Source: Membranipora membranacea (taxonomy: Eukaryota; Bryozoa; Gymnolaemata; Cheilostomatida; Membraniporidae). From it: a stretch of DNA of 64,000 bases. The first letter of the stretch is position 1, and the number at the start of each line of letters is the position of its first letter. The notes below the pieces were generated by a model. The model made no database searches. It was given only the letters and a program-made list of their open reading frames with translations, and was not told where the DNA came from. Both the position numbers and the translations under genes were made by a program. This document shows positions 46,901 to 57,085 of the stretch, one piece after another. The DNA lies in NCBI GenBank assembly GCA_914767715.1, contig OU612071.1:26783681-26847680 (forward strand), read 5' to 3'.

Positions 46901-49900
46901 GATAATCTCCGGTGTCCTACAATGTGTCTGTTTAGCAGTGCCACATTCGTTCAGTGCTTGGTCGAGCATAGTTTGCACAGTAGGTTTTGCATTTTGAAAT
47001 GAGACCAGGATAACAGTTTTTCTGTTGATTTTTAGGACAGGACACTTATTATTGCCCCTGCTTTCAACACATGAGCAAAAGTATGGAGGCAGCACCGCAG
47101 TTCATAGTATTTTATATTTTTTTGCTGCTAATCTTTTTTTCACAGGTTTTCATTGCAATAAAACACATTTTCAAGTGAGGTGGATATCGTAAGCAATAAA
47201 AATTTGGTGAATATTTTTATAGATACTTGCTGACAGCTGCAGCGAGCTCCAAATGCAAAGAGCTTGGGAGGATTCTGCTGGATGTTGGATTAATGGAATT
47301 CACTCAAAAATACAGTGAAGCCATTCTTTCAAAGTTTGAGGATCTTAAGTCAGCCGAGGACGATGTCAGCGACACCAGCAACAACAACAGCGACAGAATC
47401 AGCGACAGAAAAGGCAGCAATGTCAACTTCAACTTCAACTTCCTCCTCATGGACTTACTAAGGGAACGAAAAGACGATGAAGAGCATGAGCGCATGTTTG
47501 AGGCACTATGGCATTTACAGCAGACACTGGCTACAGTTAGACAGATACTGAATTTGAATGACCCCGACCTAACAATCGACGTATTTGACAAAGGCTTTAG
47601 CTCAATATGCAGTATCCTTGAACACAGGATGCTCTTAGAGCTGATAAATAATGAGCACCGCTATGGGATCCAACTCCTCATGAGTTGTCTTTCCATCTTT
47701 ATTGCATTCCTTTGGGATCCATGTATAAAAGACAAACGAGGGGAACAGCTTGGTCAACCCGACATAAGTGCTACTCTACTCAACTATACTCAACTACAAA
47801 GTCGTGGAGACGAAGAAAATACAAGATCTACCATAAATCTTGTATACTGCGTGCTAGCGAACTACAATTTCCAGTATGCCGGAGAGTATCCCAAACTACC
47901 CGTTAAGGACTCAATGCTCCTGGAAGCCAAAGAGGACAATATATCAACATTCATGGAAGTAGCTCGTCAGGTGAAGAAGCGCTTGTGTGAAACATCCGTA
48001 GAAGAGCAGGCAGCAAAACCATGGCGTTATCTCTTCGAATACAAGTGAGGACCATTTTTGTGATTGGGATGAATAATTAAGCTTGGATCACTTAGCTTCA
48101 AATGATGCAACTTATTCAATAATCTTTATTATATATTAAATCCCTGATACAAATTCTTTGCTCATTATATTCTCTCTCAAGAGATTAAAGAACTTGGAAT
48201 TTTCTTTAAAGTGTTCATTGCAAAGTTATTGCGCCTCAGTCCTAACTCTGCAATGCTACGTGCTCAAATTACATAAATTCTCTTTAGAAACTACTCCAGC
48301 TCATCCAACTTTTTACAGAATGTAAGTGTAGGCTTCATGCAAGACAAAGACTAGTCCAATTGCCCCTGTTTCTACTGCTTTATGCTCCAAAGCCAATGTG
48401 CATACTAGGTTGTGCGTGATTTTCAACAGCTCAAGTAGTGGAGTTGGGCTGATCAACAAAACATAAGTGTGTCGACTTGTACGGGCATTTATCTGGATTA
48501 CCGCGTTAATTGACCTTGTCAGGGGGGGGGGGGGGTACTCTTGACTTACCATGGTTCTTGTCAAGTGGTCTTGTTCGCAGTCTTGTCTGGTACCCAAATA
48601 CCCAATTTGTGCATGTTAGCATGTCGTGAGCTAACCTTATAGACTCTTTTTTATCGACTTGTCTAGAAGAGAGTTGTCCCCTCTCAAAATCAGGAAGCAA
48701 AATCTCCTCAAGTCCTAGGATCTCCATTTTTTATCCATTTTATTACCCCATGACTGGTGAAAGTTGTCTCCAATTTTTATTTATTGAGAGAGAAGTGATT
48801 CAGCAGTGGTTATAGGGTTTGAGATAACATCGACACCACCAAATTACTCATTGATTGATGTTTGACATCTTTGGGGTTAAAGTGTTAATAAAAGATTATC
48901 TTGAGTTAAAGCAGTTTAGACTATTTTTCTGAAACCACGTTGAGCATAATACTGGCTTGAAATTTATAAATCTTACTTATTCATGACATTGTACTATTTG
49001 TTTAATAGCCTCATGAACGAGACCAGCCCATTACGATCAGGTCCATGCTCGGATGCAAATTTCATCAGGATATTTGAGGAAATTGTAAATGACGGCAAAT
49101 GGCATAAGTTGCTGATTGATTCCTACTATCACCTTCTCCAAAAGGTAGAGGACACAACACACAAGGGTGGGCAAACTGAGGAAGTAATGAAATGTGCATT
49201 GCGAAACCTGTCTCTGGGCCTTTCATCGGTGGTCAATGGCACCGACCGCTGTCGCAATACAAATCTTCAAAAGCAGATATTCGAGCAGTTCAAAAACTTT
49301 TTGACAAAAGAACTAACTACAAAAAGGTTGTTGATGGATCGTTCTGTTGGTGAAGGCGTACAATCAGCTCTGAGTCAAATTGTAACTGAATCACTCATAA
49401 TCATCCATAACCTTTTGTTTTACTATGAGCCGTGTGTGCAAGTGTTCCGAGAATGTAAGATGATGTCCATTGCGCGTGACATTCGGGCAAGATCCAAGGA
49501 TATATCTGCGAAAACCGATTCACTCTTAATCATGGCATGGCTTCTAGAAGAGGATGATGACAAAGAAGAAATGAAAATGACAGATGAGGAGCTCTCTCAT
49601 TTGATTGGAGAACTGGAGAAATCGTTGAAAAAACAGTCCGGTTATACTTCTGAGGAGCTAATTGCAGGCCTCAGTCGGATCGCAGTGATTGACAAAAATA
49701 AACTGACACTCATCGAATCAGGGATTTTGCCTTTCCTAAAAGAAGCACTTTCTGGCAACGACAGCCCGAAATGTCAAGAGGCTGCAATCAACGCTATCTG
49801 GAACCTGGCTTTCAGTGAAGAGAGCAAGCAAAGAATAAAAAAACAGGAAGGTCTAATGACAGGTGCAGTATTGATGACTTAAAATGTGACTGTCTGATTG

Positions 49901-50707
49901 ATGATCAGACCAGCTTTCTAAATTGTTAATCTTTGAAAACAAAAAGGAATTCAGACCGGGAAACTGGATTGGAATCCCTACTACCAAATAATGAATAGAG
50001 CACTTGAATGGTTTGTCTGTTTTTTTAAAAAATTATCTAACCTGGATAATTTAATTGAGGCTTAATAATATCTTTCTAATTAAAGTTTCATAAGAGCTTT
50101 TCCATTTTCAATACGGTTACCGAATGGTTAGTTTTTTTGTACCTGTAAACTTTTCTGGAGTACACAGATTCCAGAAATTGAATCCAAGAGTAGAAAAATT
50201 AGTTCAGCGATTATCTATAATCACTAATCCCTGAAGATATTTGGCAAATCAAAGATTGATGAGACTGAATAATAAATACATTTCACTAATATAGCCTGAA
50301 TAATAAATATTATAAAATTTCTTGCAGAGTTACAAAAACTGAAAGACAGTGAGAACCAGGGAATAAAAAAGGCATATGAGTTTGCAATGTGGCAGCTGGA
50401 GGGCAAGGTGGATCGTTTACAACAGGGTAATTCCAGTGGTATGTTGAATCTGAATTTTATTGTAATTTATTTGTCGTGGGTTAGTTGAAGGCTACAATTT
50501 ACACACTATCATTATGAAAATATACTGTGGAAAATTTCCTAGAAGTCTGAATTCTTGAGTCTGTAAAACAACATACTTTTTTAGAAGAAGGGAAGCATAT
50601 AATGTTGAGTTACAATCATCACTCAAAGTCGTATGTCACCCAGATAAAGAAGCTGTTAAAAGATGCGAACTATGATGTTTGGATGGATGAAGACCAAATA
50701 CACACAG
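43998..50707 (+). CDS. Armadillo-repeat protein with partial TIR domain (5 exons, 3' end not found)
   Basis: Exons are 43998-44476, 47223-48044, 49009-49862, 50328-50426 and 50585-50707, with consistent phases; 792 residues are encoded here. Residues 1-115 are Pro/Ser-rich and disordered, then a helical segment FDFMFTPSDNIEKQREDLK. Exons 2-3 give a long alpha-helical region. From about 660 to 750 there are typical armadillo features (GLSRIAVIDKNKLTLIESG, CQEAAINAIWNLAFSEESKQ, then AYEFAMWQLEGK). Exon 5 begins a TIR domain: KHIMLSYNHHSKSYVTQIKK and ANYDVWMDEDQIHTG correspond to strand A, helix A and strand B. The BB loop after strand B and the catalytic-Glu region of NADase TIRs are missing. 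ARM-TIR proteins act in immune or cell-death signalling (SARM1 combines the same domains), so a role as sensor or NAD+-consuming enzyme is possible but inferred. The exon 3 donor GTGCAG is weak but phase-correct. An in-frame candidate last exon at 51684-51793 does not look like TIR. Confidence 0.8.
44477..47222. other. Intron 1 of the ARM-TIR gene
   Basis: Apart from the SINE, about 2.7 kb hold no exon I can support. The stretch 45640-46870 has pieces of open frame suggestive of an old retroelement (for example TRVQQHACYVVSAVTDLTGF), but no diagnostic motif survives. Confidence 0.4.
45260..45432 (-). mobile_element. tRNA-derived SINE (third type)
   Basis: On the minus strand an A box TGACTGAGTGCTCAG (from 45421 downwards) is followed by a B box GGGTTCGATCC (45369-45379) and a short body. 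It lies in intron 1 of the ARM-TIR gene. The 3' end is approximate. Confidence 0.65.
48522..48535. repeat. Poly-G run of 14
   Basis: Homopolymer in intron 2 of the ARM-TIR gene. Confidence 0.9.
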
Positions 50708-52485
50708 GTATTGTGAATATCCTGCTTACTCCTTAGATCACTAATTTTGGAGTTGTGCTAGGAGTTGTCCCAGAATATAGAGAGTTTTGAAGGGATGAGA
50801 CCATGAAATGCGCAGGTATTGCATGTATGAACGTGTTTGTATGATATGTATGTGTGTATGTTTGTATGACTGTATGCACATTATGTACGTATGTACTGTG
50901 TGTACGTAGGTACGTATGTACGTATGTCGGTGCGTGTATGAGGTGCGCAATATCAGCTATGCTTTTGGTATTCGTGATTGAGGTCGTAAAAATCCAAATA
51001 TTGTCACCAATGAGGACTTTCGTGGAAGACATTACATTATTGGTCACCACAGACATAGCGATCTTCTTTCTTTATACACTAGGTCTCATTTAACCGCCTT
51101 ATGTTGTGTAGTGACCCTGAACCCTTGACCATTGTTTTACTGATTTACTGGTAAACCTGTGGAAAGGTAAAATGAATTAATAATAATGTGTAAGAGAGAA
51201 AAACGAATGAGCGAATGAGTATGCTACGAGAAATAGCTGGTGTGATGCTGACAGGCATCAAACAATGAAAAACTCTCTTGTTATAATTAATTCCTCAATT
51301 GAATGAATGGTTACGCCATCAACCAAAGGAAAAATGTACATGATTCTAAATAGTACACAAAGAAAAACTCGCACATAATGGGCGGATATAATAGCGATCC
51401 AATATAATAATTATGAGCATAGGTGACTAGTCCTGTGTACATCAACTGTAAATAATAATTGATTATGAGGACATGTCTATACGTTGACAAGTTGACACTA
51501 CACATGAAGGAATGAATGCGAGGGATAACAATTCAACAGCATAAGAAATATGAGATTTGTGTTGTGTGTATGCACTGTAAAAAGAGTTGTAGAAAAATAC
51601 ACTTACATGTTAACTGAGTGCTCTTAGCTGTGATGTAAACAGTACGCAAACTCGATGACTAGTGAATATTATTTCTGTCACAGATAGGTTTGGTCTGCGT
51701 GACAAGATAAGAGGACTGCATTCTATTGTTAGAAATGTCAGATCAAGGGCTTATAGTCCATTTATAGAGTATTTAAATTGTATTATCTGCTAAAAATAGC
51801 AACAGGAATGTCCCTTGCACAAACTACAACACCGTTTACCGACCCCTAACACCAGTGCTATCTAACATCGTTACATTAGCCACTCCTCTAGTACATAATA
51901 TCTGCTTTATTTTTGTCAATGATGAGCCAGTTCATCCAGTAGTTTTGCAGGTCATTGATATAGCCCCTTTTGCCTGATATAAAAAGGCACGGTAATCATT
52001 TAGTTTGTCACTCGAATACATGGATAGTAAAATAATCTACAGTCTTGCAACTCAGTTCTGCTGTGAAAAACACACTCCCTTGTGATAATAATCATCATTG
52101 GCATCCTAATCCTTGAATACCCCCTCTCTTGCATCTACTAGCCTCTGTGGTAGCCTCAAGCTCTGTCAAGCTCTTTGTCCCCAAGTTCTGCCTCCCCTTC
52201 CTTGTGGCTAAACTAGGTATAGAGTTGTCTTCCCACAACAAAAGAGGAAACAACCAATGTACCTGACATGTCTGCCAGAACCTAAGAGCGCAGTATAGTG
52301 TTGTGTACTCACCAGTTCAGTGGACCCTTGGCTCTTAATACTATATTTCAGACTACACTACATCTTCCCTTCTCTATCCTTTCCTTCCATTTCCCATTTC
52401 CGCTATTATTTCACTTCTTAAACTCCTTCTCTATCTCTATCATATTCTCCTTCCCTATCGATCTCCTACTCTCCTTCACTATCCT
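50708..52485. other. Region between the TIR exon and the gypsy element
   Basis: No further TIR exon can be read on the plus strand. A phase-compatible 110-nt exon with a good acceptor (CACAG at 51683) and an early stop exists at 51684-51793, but its translation has no domain. 51.8-52.5 kb could include the 3' LTR of the gypsy element; with the partner LTR outside the window this cannot be tested. Confidence 0.4.
50824..50940. repeat. GTAT/GTAC alternating microsatellite
   Basis: About 115 bp of imperfect TGTATG, TACGTATG and GTAC repeats, alternating purine and pyrimidine over long stretches, directly downstream of the TIR exon. Confidence 0.85.
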
Positions 52486-52818
52486 CTACTTAGTATTTAA
52501 ATATAGTCCCTCCGTACATAGATATTTCTTCTGATTTCTGCGCACCTCATTGGGGGGTCCTCCTCTCTCATTCATTCTCTGTCCTTCCTCTCCTACCGCA
52601 TCTCTCATCCTTGGCTCTCGTTCCTTCCGGTTCCTCTTTTGCCCCTCCTTTCTTTCTGCATCTCTTCGTTTTTCCCTCACTCGGTCCTCCTGACCGTCCC
52701 TGTCTCCCCTGATCTCAACCAGCTGTCATATGTCTATATCTTTCCTCATTCTCTCCCAACTCTCTTTGCAGTCTCCCCTTTCCTGCCGCTCTCTCCTGGC
52801 AGCCCTCCTCTTCCTATT

Positions 52819-53315
52819 TTACTCTCTCTCTAGTTGTTCCATCGCCTCCTCATAACTCTCATTCGCATTCTCCCTGTCGTCTCTTGCTATCACTTTCCCA
52901 TCTTTCCGGTCTACTAGAATCTCTAGCGCCTCTTCTTGCCTGAGCTCATCCGCTCTCTCTCGTACCGGCCTCCTTCCTATCCTATCTCTCAAATCCATCC
53001 TTCTCCTTCTATTATCTAGCCAATCATTCATTACACCTGTCATCTCCTCTGCTAGTTCCCTGCTTGGATGTGCCTGGTCTATAAACCTGTGGGCGTTAAA
53101 GAAGAGCACTCCTGCCTCGTCCTCCATATCACAGACTTCGTGATGGCAGGCGTTCCCTCTCCCATGTTAGCGTTAAGTTGACATATTAAATGATCGATCC
53201 TTAAAACTATTCCCCATTGTCTTTGGACCATACACTTCACCGGGTACATGGGGCACAAGACCACCCCAGGCATAGCCAACACGTGCTCCAGGTTATCCGC
53301 TATAAGCGGCCCCAC
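52819..53315 (-). pseudogene. Extra ORF of the gypsy element (env position), function unknown
   Basis: Two overlapping frames (53079-53315 and 52819-53127) join into one by a single shift near 53110. The first gives GPLIADNLEHVLAMPGVVLC and HLICQLNANMGEGTPAI. The second gives NAHRFIDQAHPSRELAEEM, then a long Arg/Glu/Asp-rich helix (LRDRIGRRPVRERADELRQ). The charged tract continues in another frame to 52486. There is no signal peptide and no membrane segment, so it is not a typical envelope. It may be coiled-coil. I do not recognise it. Confidence 0.5.
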
Positions 53316-53699
53316 AGCCTCTCTCTGTCCGGAATCCCCGACACTATTAGCTTGCTATTAGCTATTAGCCTACTATATCTCCCTTCAACCTGTGGAGCGT
53401 CGCTCCTCCTCTGCATATTTTCCTCACTTCCTCTACCTCTATATATTCTACGACACTGTTCCCAGTAATGTGAACTTGTTCCGTTTTCTATATCTCTATC
53501 TATCTCTAATCTATCACTCTATCTATCTACAATGAGAAACGGCCATTAGCAATCCAAAATCCAGGTCTTGTTTCCTTTTCCGCATTCTCTCAGACTCTCT
53601 CACACCTACTAATGACTCCTTACCTTGCCTATTCTCACCGGCTTAGGGCTCACCCACCTTGTTCATTGAGCGCTAGTTCTATCCTCACCCTCGGTCCTC

Positions 53700-54950
53700 G
53701 GTCTGCTCCCCAGTAGCTCTGCCTCTCTTGACCTATTTTTAGGTGTGCCCTTGACCTTCTCAGTAATTTGCCTTGGGCTTCCACCCAATAGCTATCTGAC
53801 TCCTCCGCTTTATATCAAACTGTCCCCGGCCTTCTTGTATCTTTGTGGTCTCTTTGAACCCATACACTATCACCGCCTGCCAGGTCCTCCATTACTTTGG
53901 CTCGGTGACTTCTGTCGTAGTCCCTTTTCTGCCTTTTTTTAGTCCCTCTCCACGAAATTACTCCTATTCCTCCAATCCATGTCTATGGATGGGACCTCGT
54001 TCCTCAGCCTCCAACCCATCATCAGCTCATCCGGGCAGTAGAGGCTTTCTAGAGGCGTTGTTCTGTATGCTGGAAGTGCCATCGATTTATCCTTTTCCTT
54101 CCTCCATACCGGCTTTATCGTCTCTATTCCTCTCTCTGCCATACCATTACTCTGGTGATAGTATGGGCTGCTGGTCTGGTGCCCAATTGCAGATTCTTCC
54201 ATCTGTCCCTTCCATTCTTGAGATATAAAGCAGGGACCATTATCTGATCTGATCACCTCCGGAGCACCATAGTGAGCAATTATTGGATGGAACTTTCGCA
54301 CCAGATGATCTCCAGTCTTACTTCTCATCTCTGCCACTTTTCAATCCACCTCGAGAAATAGTCTATAAGCAATGCCTACCGGTGGCCCTTGAATTAAAAT
54401 AAATCCGTCCTATCACTTCCCATGCTGTTTCCGGTAACTCGCTTGGTTACATTGTTTTGTGCTGCATCCTCTGAAATTTTATACACGTGTTGCAGTTCTC
54501 CACCATCTTTTTGATCTCCCTGTTTATGGCCGGCCACCATACCACGCATCTGGCTGTCTTAACAATACTCTGGTGTCCACTGTGTAACTTCTTAGGATTC
54601 CAGCTCTCAGTTCCAAAGGGATATATATCCTTGAGCTCAAGCATCACTAATCCGTCCACTATACTCAGCTTATCTACGTTTGCCCTAACTTCTGCTGAGA
54701 ATCTTTGCGGCCAGTCTCCCCTTATTCCTCTTACAATATCTTGACAATCAGCGTCTGCCTCTCCTGATTTCCCTACCACTTCTAAATTCACATTCTTTCG
54801 GCTCTTTGTATCTTCACCCTTTCTTTCCCATCTGGGGTCTTGACAAAAGATCAGCAACAAACATCCCCTCCCCGGGGAATGAAAAATGTTGTATTGGTAC
54901 CGCATCAAACTCATCCTAAACATCTGAACTCTCAAAGGCAAATCCGACAA
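53700..54950 (-). pseudogene. Gypsy integrase (broken)
   Basis: 54447-54950 holds the end of RNase H and the zinc-binding N-terminal domain of integrase (SGHQSIVKTARCVVWW, then CNTCIKFQ). 53939-54337 holds part of the catalytic core (HYGAPEVIRSDNGPCF with the second Asp, then NGMAERGIETIK with the Glu). 53700-53900 holds the C-terminal connector (GGDSVWVQRDHKDTRRPG, SYWVEAQGKLLRRSRAHLK). The parts are in different frames and a piece is missing between the zinc domain and the core, so it cannot make an active enzyme. Confidence 0.85.
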
Positions 54951-55648
54951 GTCCCTACTGCCTAACAGTGGGAGTGGGTCTGTCTCTATCTCAATTACCT
55001 TCCCACTTGGTAGAAATCATTTCTCACAGGCCCACGTTATCGCCAATGCCTATTTCTCCATCTGGCCGTACTTACAAATCGTTTCTGTCATTTTTCTTCC
55101 AAAGTCAAACAGAGCCAGTATTGGCGATTTGATGATCGATTCCCTAAACTTCTCAAAGCTCTCCTGCTGCCTATATGTCCAGCACCAGTCATTCTTGTTC
55201 TGAAATGGAAACCTCTAGCTCCAACAGCAACGGCTGTATCTCCCCAGGTAATTCACCATAGCAAGGAACCGTTCCAACGCCTTTAAATCCTGAGGCGCCG
55301 GCATCTCCTTGATGGCCCTCTCTTTTTCCGGGTCCACTTTAATACCTTCACCACTCAGTATAAGACCCAAAAATTTCACTTCCTTCACCGCAAATTCACA
55401 TTTATCTTTATTCAAAGTTAGACCTGAGCTCTCCAACTTATTCAACACCTCTTCCAATCTTCTGTCGTGCTCCTCCTTTGTGTATCCCACAACCAGTTCA
55501 CACATTGAACCTTCTCTAAGTCCTATCGGTACTCTTCTTGGAACATACAGGCACAATGAAACCGTATCGTCTTTGAGATTTATCCTAAACCGAACAATTT
55601 AGGGTGTTTACTTCGTACTATGTATATTACCACACACACTGTTTTTAC

Positions 55649-55741
55649 TGAGACCAAGTTTGATCCATTACTTACCTGCATTCTGAGTGGCTCCTGATCC
55701 ACTGGTTATGCTGCAGGCAAAGGGATAAAGAATTAACAACC
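55649..55741. repeat. Left terminal inverted repeat of the DNA transposon
   Basis: Pairs with 62825-62917. The inner half (CTGCAGGCAAAGGGAT.AAGAATTAAC.ACC) is better conserved than the middle. Confidence 0.8.
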
Positions 55742-56340
55742 GTGTTGCGGTAAGTCTGCTCCCAGGTGGACAAATGGTGGACATTAATTTTTTTTTATCA
55801 GGAAATGTGTAACAGACTATTAAATAAATGTAATCAAGTATCAAGATCACAAATATGGAATTATTTTTCGAAAATATTTATTCGTTTATTTATTCGTTTA
55901 TTTATTCATTTATTTATTGAGGTTTTATCAAAGTTTATAATTAAAGCAAATTAAAGATAACAAGCTGAAATATCTAGTGAAATGTGCAACCTTTCCTCAT
56001 GGTGCTAACACACAATTTTCGGATTTGCCTCCGTTTGTATATAACACAACTTTCTTTACCTCCTAAATTGTCTGTGATAATTTTGTTAGCAATAAGGGGG
56101 CTCCCCCCACTAGAAATGATCTTCCCATCCTTCCCACTTAAAATTTCAATCTTCTACTTCTTCTCTGTTAAGGAGGCAGAGGGGTTATTCTCAGCCACAA
56201 AGCGCCCAGCTGGCACATATTGTATTGTGTATTATCAATCAAGCAACTGGATATAAGGTTAGAAGGTTTCCTCAGATTTTTATCAAGTATGGCATGACAT
56301 TTAACCAGGGGCATTTCTATGCTCTTGATTCAGCACATAC

Positions 56341-56609
56341 CTATTGATAGAAAATCATATCTTCTGTAGTTGTCTTCTTCCGCTTTCTCCCTCTGCTACT
56401 TGTGGTGGATGTAGATGGCTGTTCGATGTTAAGATCATCTGAGTTCTCATCGACTCCAAAGAAAGGGTGATACCTTATCCTGTTCAGCTTGATTACTTTG
56501 TGACACTTGCCACATCTAATGTGCATCTCATTTACAGCTTTGGAGGCACAATAATGCTGTGTGATCTCTGAGAGATATACACAAGCCTTCAAGATCCCAA
56601 TACGTAAAA
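56341..56609 (-). CDS. Unknown gene in the DNA transposon, probable last exon
   Basis: A candidate acceptor (TTGATTGATGCAG, ending at 56610) opens a frame to a TAG at 56341-56343. It encodes GILKACVYLSEITQHYCASK, a CGKCHK zinc-knuckle-like Cys pair, an acidic stretch (FFGVDENSDDLN), and a basic tail RGRKRKK that looks like a nuclear localisation signal. Position and strand suggest it is the 3' exon of the gene whose 5' exons lie at 61023-61986, now separated by the inserted LTR element. The join is inferred. Confidence 0.4.
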
Positions 56610-56820
56610 CTGCATCAATCAAGTACCCCTATTTGTGTTTGTGTTTCCATTTGTACATAACGTCCAAACTTGGCATACTTATCATAGGTCTCAGTGGTGG
56701 ATTTTCAATAAGGCTACACGGTCTCGAGACACCCCTTCAGCTGATGTTACAAAATGCCAAAAATTAGGTTATGCTACAAATCATGGTTACCTTGGATGTT
56801 TATTGAAGAGGACATCAATA

Positions 56821-57054
56821 TGACACACTGAATTATATGTAAGATACTGAATGTTGTATTCTCATGAACTGCAAAGCCTAACTAAGGCAGTAGAAAAATC
56901 CTCTCCACACTACAATTGCAAAACAACAACTCAATCTTTATGAAAGAAACTGAAACTACATGTCACATGACTTGACCATGGGATTATGGGATATCTCAAC
57001 ATAAAATAAAAGGGAACATAACTACAATTTACTAGCATATTAGCACAGATCACA
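56821..57054 (-). repeat. 3' LTR
   Basis: 234 bp. On the plus strand it begins TGACACACTG and ends CAGATCACA. No difference from the other LTR by eye. Confidence 0.93.
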
Positions 57055-57085
57055 CCTCCCCATGATCTCAAGATCATACTTCGGA

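Larger units (their letters stand above)
52486..55648 (-). mobile_element. Dead Ty3/gypsy element, 3' part (RT remnant to integrase and extra ORF)
   Basis: Minus-strand order from right to left: protease-RT linker (HPKLFGLG, then YVPRRVPIGLRE) near 55520-55600; RT thumb (GLTLNKDKCEFAVKEVKFLG, ending VNYLGRY) near 55250-55450; a shortened RNase H (SIIKSPILALFDFGRK, QALAITWACEK region with stops) near 54950-55190; integrase; an extra charged ORF. The RT core is deleted: the linker joins directly to VGYTKEEHDRR, so the fingers and the catalytic YxDD block are gone. Several stops and frameshifts follow. Its 5' part is at 62918-64000, across a DNA transposon. Confidence 0.85.

Noticed and set aside
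51684-51793. Phase-compatible last exon of the ARM-TIR gene
   Set aside because: Acceptor and phase fit, but the 36-residue translation has no TIR similarity and ends early. Kept only as a possibility.
52298-53468. Several plus-strand ORFs in CT-rich DNA
   Set aside because: They are shadows of the purine-rich minus-strand gypsy ORF.
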